Positions 19,055-26,836 of a stretch of DNA of 64,000 bases are shown here, piece after piece; positions within the stretch are counted from its first letter, which is position 1; every line of letters starts with the position of its first letter. Where the stretch lies: positions 558,001-622,000 of the forward strand of contig JAOPKB010000001.1 of the NCBI GenBank assembly GCA_025517485.1. Direction: 5' to 3'. The position numbers and the translations under genes are program-made. This DNA comes from Natronoglomus mannanivorans (GTDB taxonomy: Archaea > Halobacteriota > Halobacteria > Halobacteriales > Natrialbaceae). Under the pieces are notes generated by a model. That model searched no databases. It was given only the letters and a program-made list of their open reading frames with translations, and was not told the DNA's origin.

Positions 19055-19363
19055 TCACCACCGCGGCGGCTCGAGCCCTGCATCCTCGAGGAGGTCCTTC
19101 CAGCGCTGTTGAATCGAGAGTCGAGAGACGTCTGCCGCGTCGGCGACGGCACCCTGTGTCCGTCCGTCGCCGGCGATCAACGCCCCCGCGTAGCAACTGG
19201 CCGCCAGAACTGCCCGTTTCGATCGATCGGAGTCGGGAACGTCGGCGAGGAAGAGTTCGGTCGCACACGAGATGGCTTCGGCCGAGAGCTCGAGTTCGGT
19301 CCCGATCGTCTCGAGTTCGGTCAGCCACGCCTCGTGCTCGACGCGTTCACGGGCACTGTACAT
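19055..19363 (-). CDS. Single-cyclin TFIIB-like protein
   Basis: The 102-residue protein corresponds to one cyclin fold of transcription factor B: SKRAVLAASCYAGALIAGDGRTQGAVADAADVSRLSIQQRWKDL carries the TFB cyclin helix-turn-helix. The zinc ribbon and second cyclin repeat of a full TFB are absent. Start 19363 is supported by a TTTAAG box A 25-30 bases upstream; a longer frame to 19471 would include that promoter. It may modulate transcription or bind DNA in its own right. It is a conserved haloarchaeal type rather than a broken TFB, since both ends look natural. Confidence 0.82.
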   Translation of the reverse strand: MYSARERVEHEAWLTELETIGTELELSAEAISCATELFLADVPDSDRSKRAVLAASCYAGALIAGDGRTQGAVADAADVSRLSIQQRWKDLLEDAGLEPPRW

Positions 19364-19387
19364 GCTTCCGTGTAGCTGTTGGGCGGT

Positions 19388-19393
19388 CTTAAA
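19388..19393 (-). promoter_or_regulatory. Box A (TTTAAG) of TFB-like gene
   Basis: TTTAAG on the minus strand lies 25-30 bases before ATG 19363. It fixes the start and implies a leaderless mRNA. Confidence 0.6.
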
Positions 19394-19608
19394 CACATGG
19401 CCTCTGGATCCGCCGAATCCGACAGTATCGAGATCCCAACAGTCACTCCAATAGTCGGATACCTGAGACAACGTTCAGCTACGAATGAGTAGTGAAACTG
19501 TCCGGTTGCTGGCGATTGCATAGGTGATGATTACTAATAGATGGTGCATCCGAACGCACAGACGACGTCTACCGTGATCGCCGGTGGGTAGTCGCGGTAT
19601 GTCTCTCT

Positions 19609-19782
19609 ATGAACGAACCAACCTGCAAGCTCGTCTGTACTGGGTGCGGACTCGAGATGCCGTACCGAGATCGGGCGCTGGCGGAGCAAGCCGCGGAACT
19701 CCACCAGCTGCGCGATTCCGAGCACGTGACGTTTATCGTGCCCCCGGACTGGTCGCCCGAAGAGCCAGTGACCCACGAGTAG
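19609..19782 (+). CDS. Small Cys-containing protein (57 residues), unknown
   Basis: The frame from ATG 19609 to TAG 19782 has haloarchaeal codon bias and encodes 57 residues starting MNEPTCKLVCTGCGLEM. Three clustered cysteines (Cys6, Cys10, Cys13) suggest a partial zinc or metal site, followed by an Ala/Glu-rich helix and a Pro-rich acidic end. It resembles the many tiny zinc-finger proteins of haloarchaea, but has only three Cys, so a dimer or a His ligand might complete the site. Function is unknown. Confidence 0.55.
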   Translation: MNEPTCKLVCTGCGLEMPYRDRALAEQAAELHQLRDSEHVTFIVPPDWSPEEPVTHE

Positions 19783-19879
19783 TGTCGAGTAGTCGATCGT
19801 CTGTCGGATCGTAACGGGTGTCTCTGTGACGTCTCTGGGGTGGTGTCGTCGGTTCGGTCCACGGTGTACGGTATATGGT

Positions 19880-19900
19880 GTCCGATGTCCGATGTCCGAT
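19880..19900. repeat. Heptamer tandem repeat (GTCCGAT)3
   Basis: Three perfect GTCCGAT units are followed by a diverged ATCCGAC, in the non-coding DNA between the 57-residue protein gene and tRNA-Leu. Confidence 0.8.
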
Positions 19901-19969
19901 ATCCGACACACGAGACACGATGTACTGGATCGACACCTTCTTACTCGACTCGCGGAAACGTGAACTCGA

Positions 19970-20054
19970 GCGCGGGTAGCCAAGCCAGGCCAACGGCGCA
20001 GCGCTTAGGACGCTGTCCCGTAGGGGTCCGCCGGTTCGAATCCGGTCCCGCGCA
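19970..20054 (+). tRNA. tRNA-Leu(TAG)
   Basis: The 85-base class II tRNA has acceptor strands GCGCGGG and CCCGCGC with discriminator A at 20054. The anticodon stem is CAGCG/CGCTG around the loop CTTAGGA, so the anticodon is TAG, which reads CTA leucine codons. It has a long variable arm, and its T arm contains GGTTCGAATCC. No intron and no encoded CCA. Confidence 0.96.
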
Positions 20055-20132
20055 TACCGTCTCGAACGAACGTGAGAGACGTGTCTGCGCGACGAGCAGA
20101 TTCGAATCAGGGAGCAGCTTGGCTGTGACTGT

Positions 20133-20155
20133 GGTTCGAATCCGGTCCCGCGCAT
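20133..20155 (+). repeat. Duplicate of tRNA-Leu 3' end, candidate attachment scar
   Basis: These 23 bases are identical to 20033-20055, the T-arm and acceptor 3' half of tRNA-Leu(TAG) plus one base, exactly 100 bases downstream. Such direct repeats usually bound elements inserted by tyrosine integrases into tRNA genes. Only about 77 bases lie between the copies, with no integrase, so this looks like the remnant of a deleted element or a failed duplication. Confidence 0.7.
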
Positions 20156-20830
20156 TCTCTGCTCCGTGACTAACGTCGTGAGCGAAGAACACAGCTGTAG
20201 AGTCGACGCAGGGTGCCGTCGAGAGCCGTGTTAATCCGTCGGTCAGTCACTCGATCATCCGCTCTGAATACGGACACACGACACTCGAGGTCTCGATCAC
20301 CGATCGTCTCCAGCAGTCAGCGCTCCTCGTGTCGACACGGTCCGAGACGCTCGAGGCGGTGCCACACCGATCGCGGTTGTGATTAGATATGAGATGGGAA
20401 TCACCATCTCGACCTCGGCCTCGGGCAGGGGCACGGAATCAGCGCCAAACTGGGTAGCGGCCGAAACGGCTGGAGTGACCTCGTCTCGAGAGCAATTGTA
20501 TCCGAGACTCCGCTCCACTTCACTCGAGTTCTGCGTCCGAACTCGATTAGAGTATAAATACGAACGTGAAACGACGCCGAACGACGAGCGACGGAAGAAC
20601 GTGTCGCGTCGATGCGATGTGATTCGACCGGACAGCAGTCGTTCGTAATCGCCGTGCGATTCGCCGAGAAGGGGCCCGCTATACGGCGGTTAGTCCTGAA
20701 CACGAGATGGAAATTACCGAAACCACTACCGTGTGAACCTAATCCAATTCGACGTAATCGAGATGAAATAGACAGACGAGCGTCAGACGGTCCAAAACGC
20801 TTATTCACACGGCACCAGCTTGTAGTAGCA
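20156..20830. other. Intergenic region between tRNA-Leu scar and dacZ
   Basis: These 675 bases have no gene with host codon bias. The weak frames on both strands overlap each other and are rejected. Given the tRNA scar to its left, some of it may be leftover element DNA. The last 30 bases hold the dacZ promoter. Confidence 0.45.
20800..20805 (+). promoter_or_regulatory. Box A (CTTATT) of dacZ
   Basis: CTTATT lies 26-31 bases before ATG 20831. The spacing suits a leaderless transcript and supports this start. Confidence 0.5.
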
Positions 20831-21652
20831 ATGGTCTTAGACGACGTATTCGGGGACATCTTCTCGAGCGTCGACGCCGTCATGCTCTTCTCACCGAGTG
20901 GGTCCTACTACGAGCGGTTTTCGGACGTCGACGAGCTCGATGCCGATTTCGACGTCGTCGTCGTCAGTACCGAAAACACGGTCGGAGCGGACACGTTCGT
21001 CGAACTGCCCCTCGACTTCGAGAACGTCGCCGAACGAGTTCGCTTCGGGCTCGAGGGCAGTCTCGAACAGGGTGTGATCGAGGACGGTGACGTACTGGCG
21101 TGTGCGACGAGCGTCTTCGACGACGGCATCGATACTGTCTCGCGCGTGCGAGCCGACGCCGACTCGCACACGGGAATCTACAACCTCTTCGCGAAGTCCC
21201 GTGCCGACCCGGAGGTGATCAAGTCGGTCCTCGAGCTGGCGATCGAACTCGGGAAGAAAGGACAGAAGGGGAAACCGGTCGGCGCGCTGTTCATCGTCGG
21301 CGACGCGGGGAAGGTGATGAACAAGTCCCGTCCGCTCTCGTACAACCCCTTCGAGAAGTCACACGTCCACGTCGGCGATCCGATCGTGAACGTCATGTTG
21401 AAGGAGTTCTCGCGGCTCGACGGCGCCTTTATCATCTCCGATTCGGGGAAGATCGTCTCGGCCTATCGCTACCTCGAGCCCTCCGCAGAGGGGGTGGACA
21501 TTCCGAAGGGCCTCGGCGCGAGACACATGGCTGGAGGTGCGATCAGTCGCGATACGAACGCCATCTCGATCGTGCTTTCGGAGAGCGACGGGCTGGTGCG
21601 AGCGTTCAAGGCCGGAGAGATAATTCTGGAGGTCGACCCGGAGGAGTACTGA
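20831..21652 (+). CDS. dacZ: Diadenylate cyclase DacZ (c-di-AMP synthase)
   Basis: The 273-residue protein matches the euryarchaeal DacZ class of diadenylate cyclases, which make cyclic di-AMP from two ATP. The C-terminal DAC domain has the DGA motif (LDGAFIISDSG, Asp197) and the RHxA-type motif as GARHMAGG (Arg231, His232), both needed for catalysis. The N-terminal domain (about 1-110) is the DacZ-specific region with a pyruvate kinase-like fold. c-di-AMP is essential and controls osmotic balance in studied haloarchaea. A mechanosensitive channel gene follows after one base, so they form an operon. Longer upstream frames are rejected. Confidence 0.95.
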   Translation: MVLDDVFGDIFSSVDAVMLFSPSGSYYERFSDVDELDADFDVVVVSTENTVGADTFVELPLDFENVAERVRFGLEGSLEQGVIEDGDVLACATSVFDDGIDTVSRVRADADSHTGIYNLFAKSRADPEVIKSVLELAIELGKKGQKGKPVGALFIVGDAGKVMNKSRPLSYNPFEKSHVHVGDPIVNVMLKEFSRLDGAFIISDSGKIVSAYRYLEPSAEGVDIPKGLGARHMAGGAISRDTNAISIVLSESDGLVRAFKAGEIILEVDPEEY

Positions 21653-21653
21653 C

Positions 21654-22418
21654 ATGGACTGGCAGGCCCTGGTCGACGAGCCGGCGATCATCGCGACAGC
21701 GGTGCTCGCACTCGGGGTCGTCGTGGGCTATCTGGTCGGGAAACTCAACAAGGAACTGCTGACTGCGGCGGGCGTCGCCGACGCCGTCGAGGGAACGCCG
21801 TTCGAGCGGACGGCCCAGAGTCTGAACACCTCGACCGTCGAGATCGTCGCCCGACTGAGTTCGTGGTTCATCTACGGAATCGCGATTCTCACCGCGATTC
21901 ACATCGCGCAGTTGCTCGATACGGACGCCTTCTGGGAACGGGTCACCGTCTTCATCCCGCAGGTGTTCATCGCCGTCCTCGTCATGATCGTCGGGTTCAT
22001 CATCGCGGACAAGTCCGAACTCGTCGTCAGCGAATATCTCCGGGGCGTGAAACTCCCCGAGGTGACGGTTCTCCCGAAAGTCGTCAAGTACTCGGTGCTG
22101 TTCGTGGCGCTGATCATCGCGCTCGCCCAGGTCGGCGTCCACGTCGTCGCGCTGATGATCCTGCTGACGGTGTACGCGGCCGGGATCGTCCTCGTCGGCG
22201 CCTACGCGTTCAAGGATTTTCTGGTCTCGAGTGCAGCGGGTATCTACCTCCTGCTCAATCAACCCTACAGTATCGGTGACGAGGTGCGGATCGGCGAGCA
22301 GACCGGGATCGTTCAGGAGGTCGACGTCTTCGTGACGAAAATCGAGAGCGATTCCGAGGAGTACATCGTCCCGAACCGAAAGGTGTTCGAGGAGGGTGTG
22401 GTCCGGGTTCGAGAGTAG
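21654..22418 (+). CDS. MscS-family mechanosensitive ion channel
   Basis: The 254-residue membrane protein has an N-terminal helix, two more hydrophobic segments (about 65-120) and a pore-lining Gly/Ala-rich region around YAAGIVLVGAYAFKDFLVSSAAGI. The MscS beta domain follows (PYSIGDEVRIGEQTGIVQEVD and YIVPNRKVFE). The short C-terminus lacks the large MscS vestibule. Its start is one base after the dacZ stop, so it is probably co-translated with the c-di-AMP synthase, linking the second messenger to osmotic safety release. Confidence 0.92.
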   Translation: MDWQALVDEPAIIATAVLALGVVVGYLVGKLNKELLTAAGVADAVEGTPFERTAQSLNTSTVEIVARLSSWFIYGIAILTAIHIAQLLDTDAFWERVTVFIPQVFIAVLVMIVGFIIADKSELVVSEYLRGVKLPEVTVLPKVVKYSVLFVALIIALAQVGVHVVALMILLTVYAAGIVLVGAYAFKDFLVSSAAGIYLLLNQPYSIGDEVRIGEQTGIVQEVDVFVTKIESDSEEYIVPNRKVFEEGVVRVRE

Positions 22419-22443
22419 CGAGGGGCGGTTTTGTCGCCCCTCG
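22419..22443. terminator. Bidirectional hairpin terminator
   Basis: A nine-pair GC-rich stem (CGAGGGGCG / CGCCCCTCG) with loop GTTTTGT lies between the convergent mscS-family and nucleoside phosphorylase genes. It can fold on either strand. Confidence 0.65.
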
Positions 22444-22514
22444 AGGAGGCGAACGGGGAGATCGGAAGCGACCCGTGAGCAGCGTGGCTCGGTCAGGGAC
22501 GGATCGTTTCCGAC

Positions 22515-23378
22515 TCACTCGAGTCCGGAATCGAGCGAGAGCCCGGCGTGCCACCGCTCTGTCCCCGCTTCGCGCTTCACGTCGTCCATCTTCGCCAGCA
22601 GGTGCACGGCGAGCGAGGCCGTTTCGACCGCCCGATTCTCCCCCTCAGTTCGGAACTCACCGGTCTCACGGTTGGCGTAGACGGTACAGATGGCGCCGGC
22701 ACGCAGGCCGTAGATCGAGGCGAGCGTGAGGATGGCGCTGGCTTCCATCTCGATGTTCTTCACGTTCGCCGCTTTGAGCTGCTCGACTAACTCGGTGGAG
22801 CCGGCGGCTTCGAACCCCTCGAAGCCGGGTCGGCCCTGCCCGGCGTAGAAGGAGTCGGCGCTCATCGTCACGCCGGTGTGGTAGTCGTAGCCGAGTCGCT
22901 CGGCGGCGGCGACGAGCGCACAGACGACCTCGTAGTCCGCGGTGGCGGGGTAGTCCTCGCGGACGTACTCGTCGCTGGTCCCCTCCTGTCGGACGCCGCC
23001 GGTGGTGATCACGAGGTCGCCGACGTCCATCTCGGGCTGGATGGCACCGCACGAGCCCACGCGGATGAAGGTGTCGACGCCGACGCGAGCGAGTTCCTCG
23101 ACCGCGATGGCTGCCGACGGGCCGCCGATCCCTGTCGACGTCACCGAGATCGGACTCCCCTCGTAGGTCCCCGTCGCGGTTCGATACTCGCGGTGGTGGG
23201 CTCGCAACTCGTGGTCGTCCCAGCAGTCGACGACCTTCTCGATTCGCTCGGGGTTGCCGGGGAGCAAGACGCTCTCGGCGACGTCGTCGGGTCCGATCTC
23301 GAGGTGGTACTGAACGTCGGCGTTCGGGTCTTCGCTCGGGTCTTCGTGTTCGCGGTCGCGATTGTTGTTTCCGGACAT
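22515..23378 (-). CDS. Nucleoside phosphorylase (uridine phosphorylase type)
   Basis: The 287-residue enzyme of the PNP/UDP family cleaves nucleosides with phosphate to base and ribose 1-phosphate. Motifs are VLLPGNPERIE (phosphate site), VTSTGIGGPSAAIAVEEL, RVGSCGAIQPEMDVGDLVI, and NIEMEASAILTLA where the Glu-Met-Glu binds the ribose. Base preference (uracil or purine) cannot be fixed by eye; it is closest to uridine phosphorylases. ATG 23378 (MSGNNNRD) is preferred to an upstream frame. It is divergent from a DUF488 gene; a cytidine deaminase gene lies nearby. Confidence 0.92.
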   Translation of the reverse strand: MSGNNNRDREHEDPSEDPNADVQYHLEIGPDDVAESVLLPGNPERIEKVVDCWDDHELRAHHREYRTATGTYEGSPISVTSTGIGGPSAAIAVEELARVGVDTFIRVGSCGAIQPEMDVGDLVITTGGVRQEGTSDEYVREDYPATADYEVVCALVAAAERLGYDYHTGVTMSADSFYAGQGRPGFEGFEAAGSTELVEQLKAANVKNIEMEASAILTLASIYGLRAGAICTVYANRETGEFRTEGENRAVETASLAVHLLAKMDDVKREAGTERWHAGLSLDSGLE

Positions 23379-23412
23379 ACTCGGGAATCGCCGGCACTTC
23401 GGGCCGTCATCG

Positions 23413-23418
23413 TATATA
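23413..23418. promoter_or_regulatory. TATATA box between divergent genes
   Basis: TATATA lies 22-27 bases before ATG 23440 of the DUF488 gene, as expected for a leaderless promoter. It is symmetric, so it could also serve the nucleoside phosphorylase gene, 35-40 bases from its start. Confidence 0.55.
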
Positions 23419-23439
23419 CCTGCAGGACGAGGACCCACT

Positions 23440-23877
23440 ATGGCACGCGGAACGCTCGAGGAGAGCTACGTCGCGGCGCTCCAGCACGACATCGCAGACG
23501 TCCCGTCGGAAGCGACGCTGGTCGGCGTCGTCCGCCAGCCGACCGCCTGGTTTCACGGCGCAGTCGACGAGAACGTCCCCGCACTCGGTCCGCCGGACGA
23601 CCTGCTCGAGGAGACGAAACGGGCCGCAGAAGACCTGAAACTCAGCGGCTTTTGCGAGGAAGAAGCCCACAACGCTTCGTGGGAGCAAGTCGGGTTCGAG
23701 TCGCGCTATCGCGAGTACCTCGAGACGGACGACGAGGCACAGGCGGCTCTTACGGCGCTCGAGGACCGACTCGACTCGGGCGAGTCGCTGGTGCTGGTCT
23801 GTTTCGAGAACACCACGAAGAAGCGGTGTCATCGGACGATCCTTCGGGAGTGGCTCTCGCGAGAACCAAGTGAGTAG
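23440..23877 (+). CDS. DUF488 family protein
   Basis: The 145-residue protein ends with LVCFENTTKKRCHRTILREWL, matching the family signature in which a Cys-His pair follows a beta strand. The N-terminal half is acidic and helical (residues 1-60) with GVVRQPTAWF. DUF488 has no settled biochemical role; members are small cytosolic proteins. ATG 23440 follows a well-placed TATATA box; extending upstream would read through the promoter. It is convergent with the cytidine deaminase gene. Confidence 0.8.
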   Translation: MARGTLEESYVAALQHDIADVPSEATLVGVVRQPTAWFHGAVDENVPALGPPDDLLEETKRAAEDLKLSGFCEEEAHNASWEQVGFESRYREYLETDDEAQAALTALEDRLDSGESLVLVCFENTTKKRCHRTILREWLSREPSE

Positions 23878-23905
23878 CCGTCGACCGACGACCATCTCGA
23901 ACGGC

Positions 23906-24307
23906 CTACTCGAGCATCTCCTCGGTGATCGTGTTCGGGAGGAGCGCACCCAGCGTGTACTCGGTGGGCGACTCGCCCTCGCCTTCGTCACAGAGCACGA
24001 CGAGGTCGTCGTCACAGAACTCCGCGAGCGTCTGTCGGCACATTCCACAGGGGGTGACGCCGTCGCGACGACCGGAGCTTACCGCGAGTCGCGAGAAGTC
24101 GCGGTGGCCCTCCTTGACCGCCTCGCCGATCGCGACCTCCTCGGCGTGGAGGCTGTTACTGTAGTTCGCGTTCTCGAGGTTACAGCCGACGAACACCTCG
24201 CCGTCGGCGGTCTCGAGGGCGGCGCCGACGGGGTACTCGGAGTAGGGGACGTGGGCTCGAGACTGGATGTCGCGGGCGGCGTCGATCAGATCAGTGTCGG
24301 TCGTCAT
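23906..24307 (-). CDS. cdd: Cytidine deaminase
   Basis: The 133-residue enzyme deaminates cytidine and deoxycytidine to uridine forms for pyrimidine salvage. The zinc site is HAEE (His54, catalytic Glu56) and PCGMCRQ (Cys87, Cys90). The first ligand is His rather than the Cys of most tetrameric enzymes. The Asn-Leu-Glu-Asn substrate motif GCNLENANY is present. Together with the nearby phosphorylase it would return nucleosides to the uracil pool. Confidence 0.94.
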   Translation of the reverse strand: MTTDTDLIDAARDIQSRAHVPYSEYPVGAALETADGEVFVGCNLENANYSNSLHAEEVAIGEAVKEGHRDFSRLAVSSGRRDGVTPCGMCRQTLAEFCDDDLVVLCDEGEGESPTEYTLGALLPNTITEEMLE

Positions 24308-24423
24308 GTTCGTGAATACGGACGGATGTCGGAAGAACGCATCGCTGTGGGCGTGTTGGCTCCGGTGCGGCGTCGGTCTCGAAAGAGGACACGAAAACGG
24401 GTGCGGGCGTGATAGATCGCACT

Positions 24424-24464
24424 CGCTCGTCGCTCGTCGCTCGTCTCTCGTCTCTCGCCGCTCG
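24424..24464. repeat. Heptamer tandem repeat (CGCTCGT-type, about six units)
   Basis: Three perfect CGCTCGT units are followed by CTCTCGT, CTCTCGC and a partial CGCTCG, in the gap between the oxidoreductase stop and the cdd start. Confidence 0.8.
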
Positions 24465-24478
24465 AATCAGACCTCGAG

Positions 24479-25432
24479 TCAGAGTTCGGGCATCACTTCT
24501 TCTTCGAAGAACTCGATGAACAGCTCCTGATCCGGACCGATCTGGTGGACGTAGACCTGATCGTAGCCGGCGTCGATGGCCTGCTCGATGCCCTCGACGT
24601 ACCGTTGTGGGTCGGGTTCGGTGATCGTACTGCCCTCGGCGATGTCCTCGCGTTCGACCATCTCGGCGGCCTGTTCGAAGTGTTTCGGCGATGGCAGTTC
24701 CTGTGCGAGTTCGCCGCCGATGGCGCCGTTGGGCCAGAGTTCGGAGACCGTGTCGATGGCCTCCTCCTCGGTCTCCTGATAGCAGGCGTGGAGCTGGCAG
24801 TACTTCGGGCCCTCGCCGTCGGCGTCCTCGAAGGCCTCGACGACCTCTTCCTGTGGGCCGGAACACCAGAGCCCGTCGCCGTACTCGGCGGCCATCTTCG
24901 CCGTCTTCGGGCCGAACGCCGAGACGACGGTCGGAATCGGGTCGTCGGGGATGGTGAAGAGTTTCGCGTTCTCGACGGTGTAGTGTTTCCCGTGGTGGCT
25001 CGTGTTCTCGCCGGTCCAGAGTTCTCGCATGACGTCCATCGACTCCTCTAACATCTCGAGGCGGACGTCGTGTTCTGGCCAGCGGTCGCCGGTGACGTGT
25101 TCGTTCAGGTTCTCGCCGGTGCCGACGCCGAAGGTGAAGCGACCGTCGAACATCTCGGCGACGGTCCCGACGGCGTGGGCGACGTTGACCGGGTGGATGC
25201 GAACGGTGGGGCAGGTGACGCCGACGCCGACGTCGATCTCGTCGGTGGCGTTGGCGATGGCGCCGAGGGTGCTCCAGACGAACGGCGAGTGGCCCTGCTG
25301 GGGGACCCACGGGTGGAAGTGATCCGAGATCGAGAGGAAGTCGAAGCCGGCCTCCTCCGCTCGACTGGCGTGGTCGACGAGGTCGGTCGGGCTGTGCTCC
25401 TCGCTCGAGAGGGTGTATCCGATCTGGGTCAT
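24479..25432 (-). CDS. F420-dependent LLM-class oxidoreductase (TIGR03557-type)
   Basis: The 317-residue protein is a bacterial luciferase-like TIM barrel that uses coenzyme F420. Visible family features are YTLSSEEHSPTDLVDHA, the SISDHFHPWVPQQGHSPFVW active-site loop, and FTFGVGTGENLNEHV for phosphate binding of the cofactor. The subgroup was named after F420-dependent glucose-6-phosphate dehydrogenase, but the substrate here is unknown. ATG 25432 is preferred to GTG 25441. It stands between the pyrimidine-salvage genes and the sugar island. Confidence 0.9.
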   Translation of the reverse strand: MTQIGYTLSSEEHSPTDLVDHASRAEEAGFDFLSISDHFHPWVPQQGHSPFVWSTLGAIANATDEIDVGVGVTCPTVRIHPVNVAHAVGTVAEMFDGRFTFGVGTGENLNEHVTGDRWPEHDVRLEMLEESMDVMRELWTGENTSHHGKHYTVENAKLFTIPDDPIPTVVSAFGPKTAKMAAEYGDGLWCSGPQEEVVEAFEDADGEGPKYCQLHACYQETEEEAIDTVSELWPNGAIGGELAQELPSPKHFEQAAEMVEREDIAEGSTITEPDPQRYVEGIEQAIDAGYDQVYVHQIGPDQELFIEFFEEEVMPEL

Positions 25433-25607
25433 CGCGTTCACGTATCACCAGTGCGGTTCTAATGGTTGGCCCTGCGACGGCCGGAAGCGCGCGGCTCCGT
25501 TCGTGAGGGGGTCTCGTGTCGGATTCGGGCGAGCGACGAACGGTCACGAAACCGTCTCTCCTCTCGACAAGCAAACACTCATTTGATCGGGCCTGCCAAG
25601 GGGGAGC

Positions 25608-26735
25608 ATGGACCGGGCCACGCTCTCGACACAGCTCCAACAACTCGGGCTCTCCGAACAGGACGCACGGACGTACCTCGCGGCACTCGAGCGCGAGGAC
25701 GGCACGACCACGACGACGATCGCCGACGAAACCAGTCTCGACGAATCCGCGGTCGACGAATCGACCCGACGCCTCGCGGCTCGTGGCTTCGTCATGTTCG
25801 AGTCCGCAAACGAGACTGGCGAGACGGACGAAACCGAACGAGGACGAGACCACGAGACGACCGGCCCGTCGACGATCTACCCACGACCGCCGGCGACGGT
25901 CCTCGAGTCGATACGGACGACACTCGATTCGCTCGAGGACGGATTCGGCGTCGACGCACCCGCCACCGGATCCCGGCTCCCCTTCGACGTACTCGAAACC
26001 CGATCGGAACTGCTCGAGCGTCTCGCCGCTTCGATCGAGGGTGCGACCGAGGAGGTGGCGCTCTCGATTCCGGCGTCGATGCTCGCCGACCTCGAGGACG
26101 AACTCCGGGATGCAGTACAGCGGGACGTACTGGTCGCCCTCCTCGTCAGTGGTGACGAGGAGTTCACGGCGGACCGTTTCGAGGAGATCGCGAGCGTCGC
26201 TCGCGTCTGGAGTCGGCGTGCACCGGTGATCGGCGTCGCCGATTACGGTCGTGGGGTCGTGGCGTCGAACGAGATGGGGACGGACAGCGAGGTGGCCGAC
26301 GAATACGGTATTCTGCTCGACTATCAGCCGTTCGCGTTCGTCCTCATGGGATCGTTCTTCGGCAGCTACTGGCGAATCGCGACACAACTCTTCGAGACCG
26401 AACCCGATCCGCTCCCGCGGACGTACACGAATATCAGACGGGCGGTGTTTCAGGCGACGCTGCGTCTCGAGGCCGGCACCGACGTTCACGTCACGGCGGA
26501 AGCCCGTCCCGTGGGTGACGAGACGTTCGACACCGTCGAGGGACGACTAGTCGACGTGCGACAGAGCCTCCTCGAGCCGGTTCACGAGTCGTTCGCGATC
26601 GAGAACGCCTTGATCGTCGAACGAGAGGACTCCGAGGGCGCGGAGGGCGAACGGATCACCCTCGGCGGCGAAGGGGCGTTCGTCGAGGAGTTACAGACGC
26701 GATCGATCCGGTTGTCGGCGCTCGAGAGTGCGTGA
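25608..26735 (+). CDS. TrmB family transcriptional regulator (left copy)
   Basis: The 375-residue protein has an N-terminal winged helix (residues about 1-70, QLGLSEQDARTYLAAL) and the TrmB sugar-sensing domain (about 110-375). It ends in the LGGEGAFVEELQTR stretch also found in the regulator at 37841. It carries an extra Glu/Thr/Arg-rich segment at about residues 66-95. TrmB proteins repress or activate sugar genes and are relieved by maltose, trehalose or glucose. It sits at the left edge of the ABC sugar transporter cluster, convergent with the MalG-type gene. Confidence 0.9.
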   Translation: MDRATLSTQLQQLGLSEQDARTYLAALEREDGTTTTTIADETSLDESAVDESTRRLAARGFVMFESANETGETDETERGRDHETTGPSTIYPRPPATVLESIRTTLDSLEDGFGVDAPATGSRLPFDVLETRSELLERLAASIEGATEEVALSIPASMLADLEDELRDAVQRDVLVALLVSGDEEFTADRFEEIASVARVWSRRAPVIGVADYGRGVVASNEMGTDSEVADEYGILLDYQPFAFVLMGSFFGSYWRIATQLFETEPDPLPRTYTNIRRAVFQATLRLEAGTDVHVTAEARPVGDETFDTVEGRLVDVRQSLLEPVHESFAIENALIVEREDSEGAEGERITLGGEGAFVEELQTRSIRLSALESA

Positions 26736-26836
26736 ACGTGTGCGTGAGCGACCGACTCACCGAATCGACCCGTCACTCCGCATCCGGTCCGGGCCCGAAA
26801 GAAAAGCGGTGACGCCAGCGAGTCCGTTTGTCCTAT

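Noticed and set aside
20056..20155. A second tRNA gene after tRNA-Leu
   Set aside because: Only the 3' half is present; no anticodon arm or 5' acceptor strand can be folded.
20297..20648. Small frames on both strands before dacZ
   Set aside because: They overlap each other and have Arg/Ser-rich products without codon bias or motifs.
24291..26489. Very long minus-strand frame across the F420 oxidoreductase and TrmB genes
   Set aside because: It overlaps three well-supported genes and is Arg/Pro-rich with no domain.
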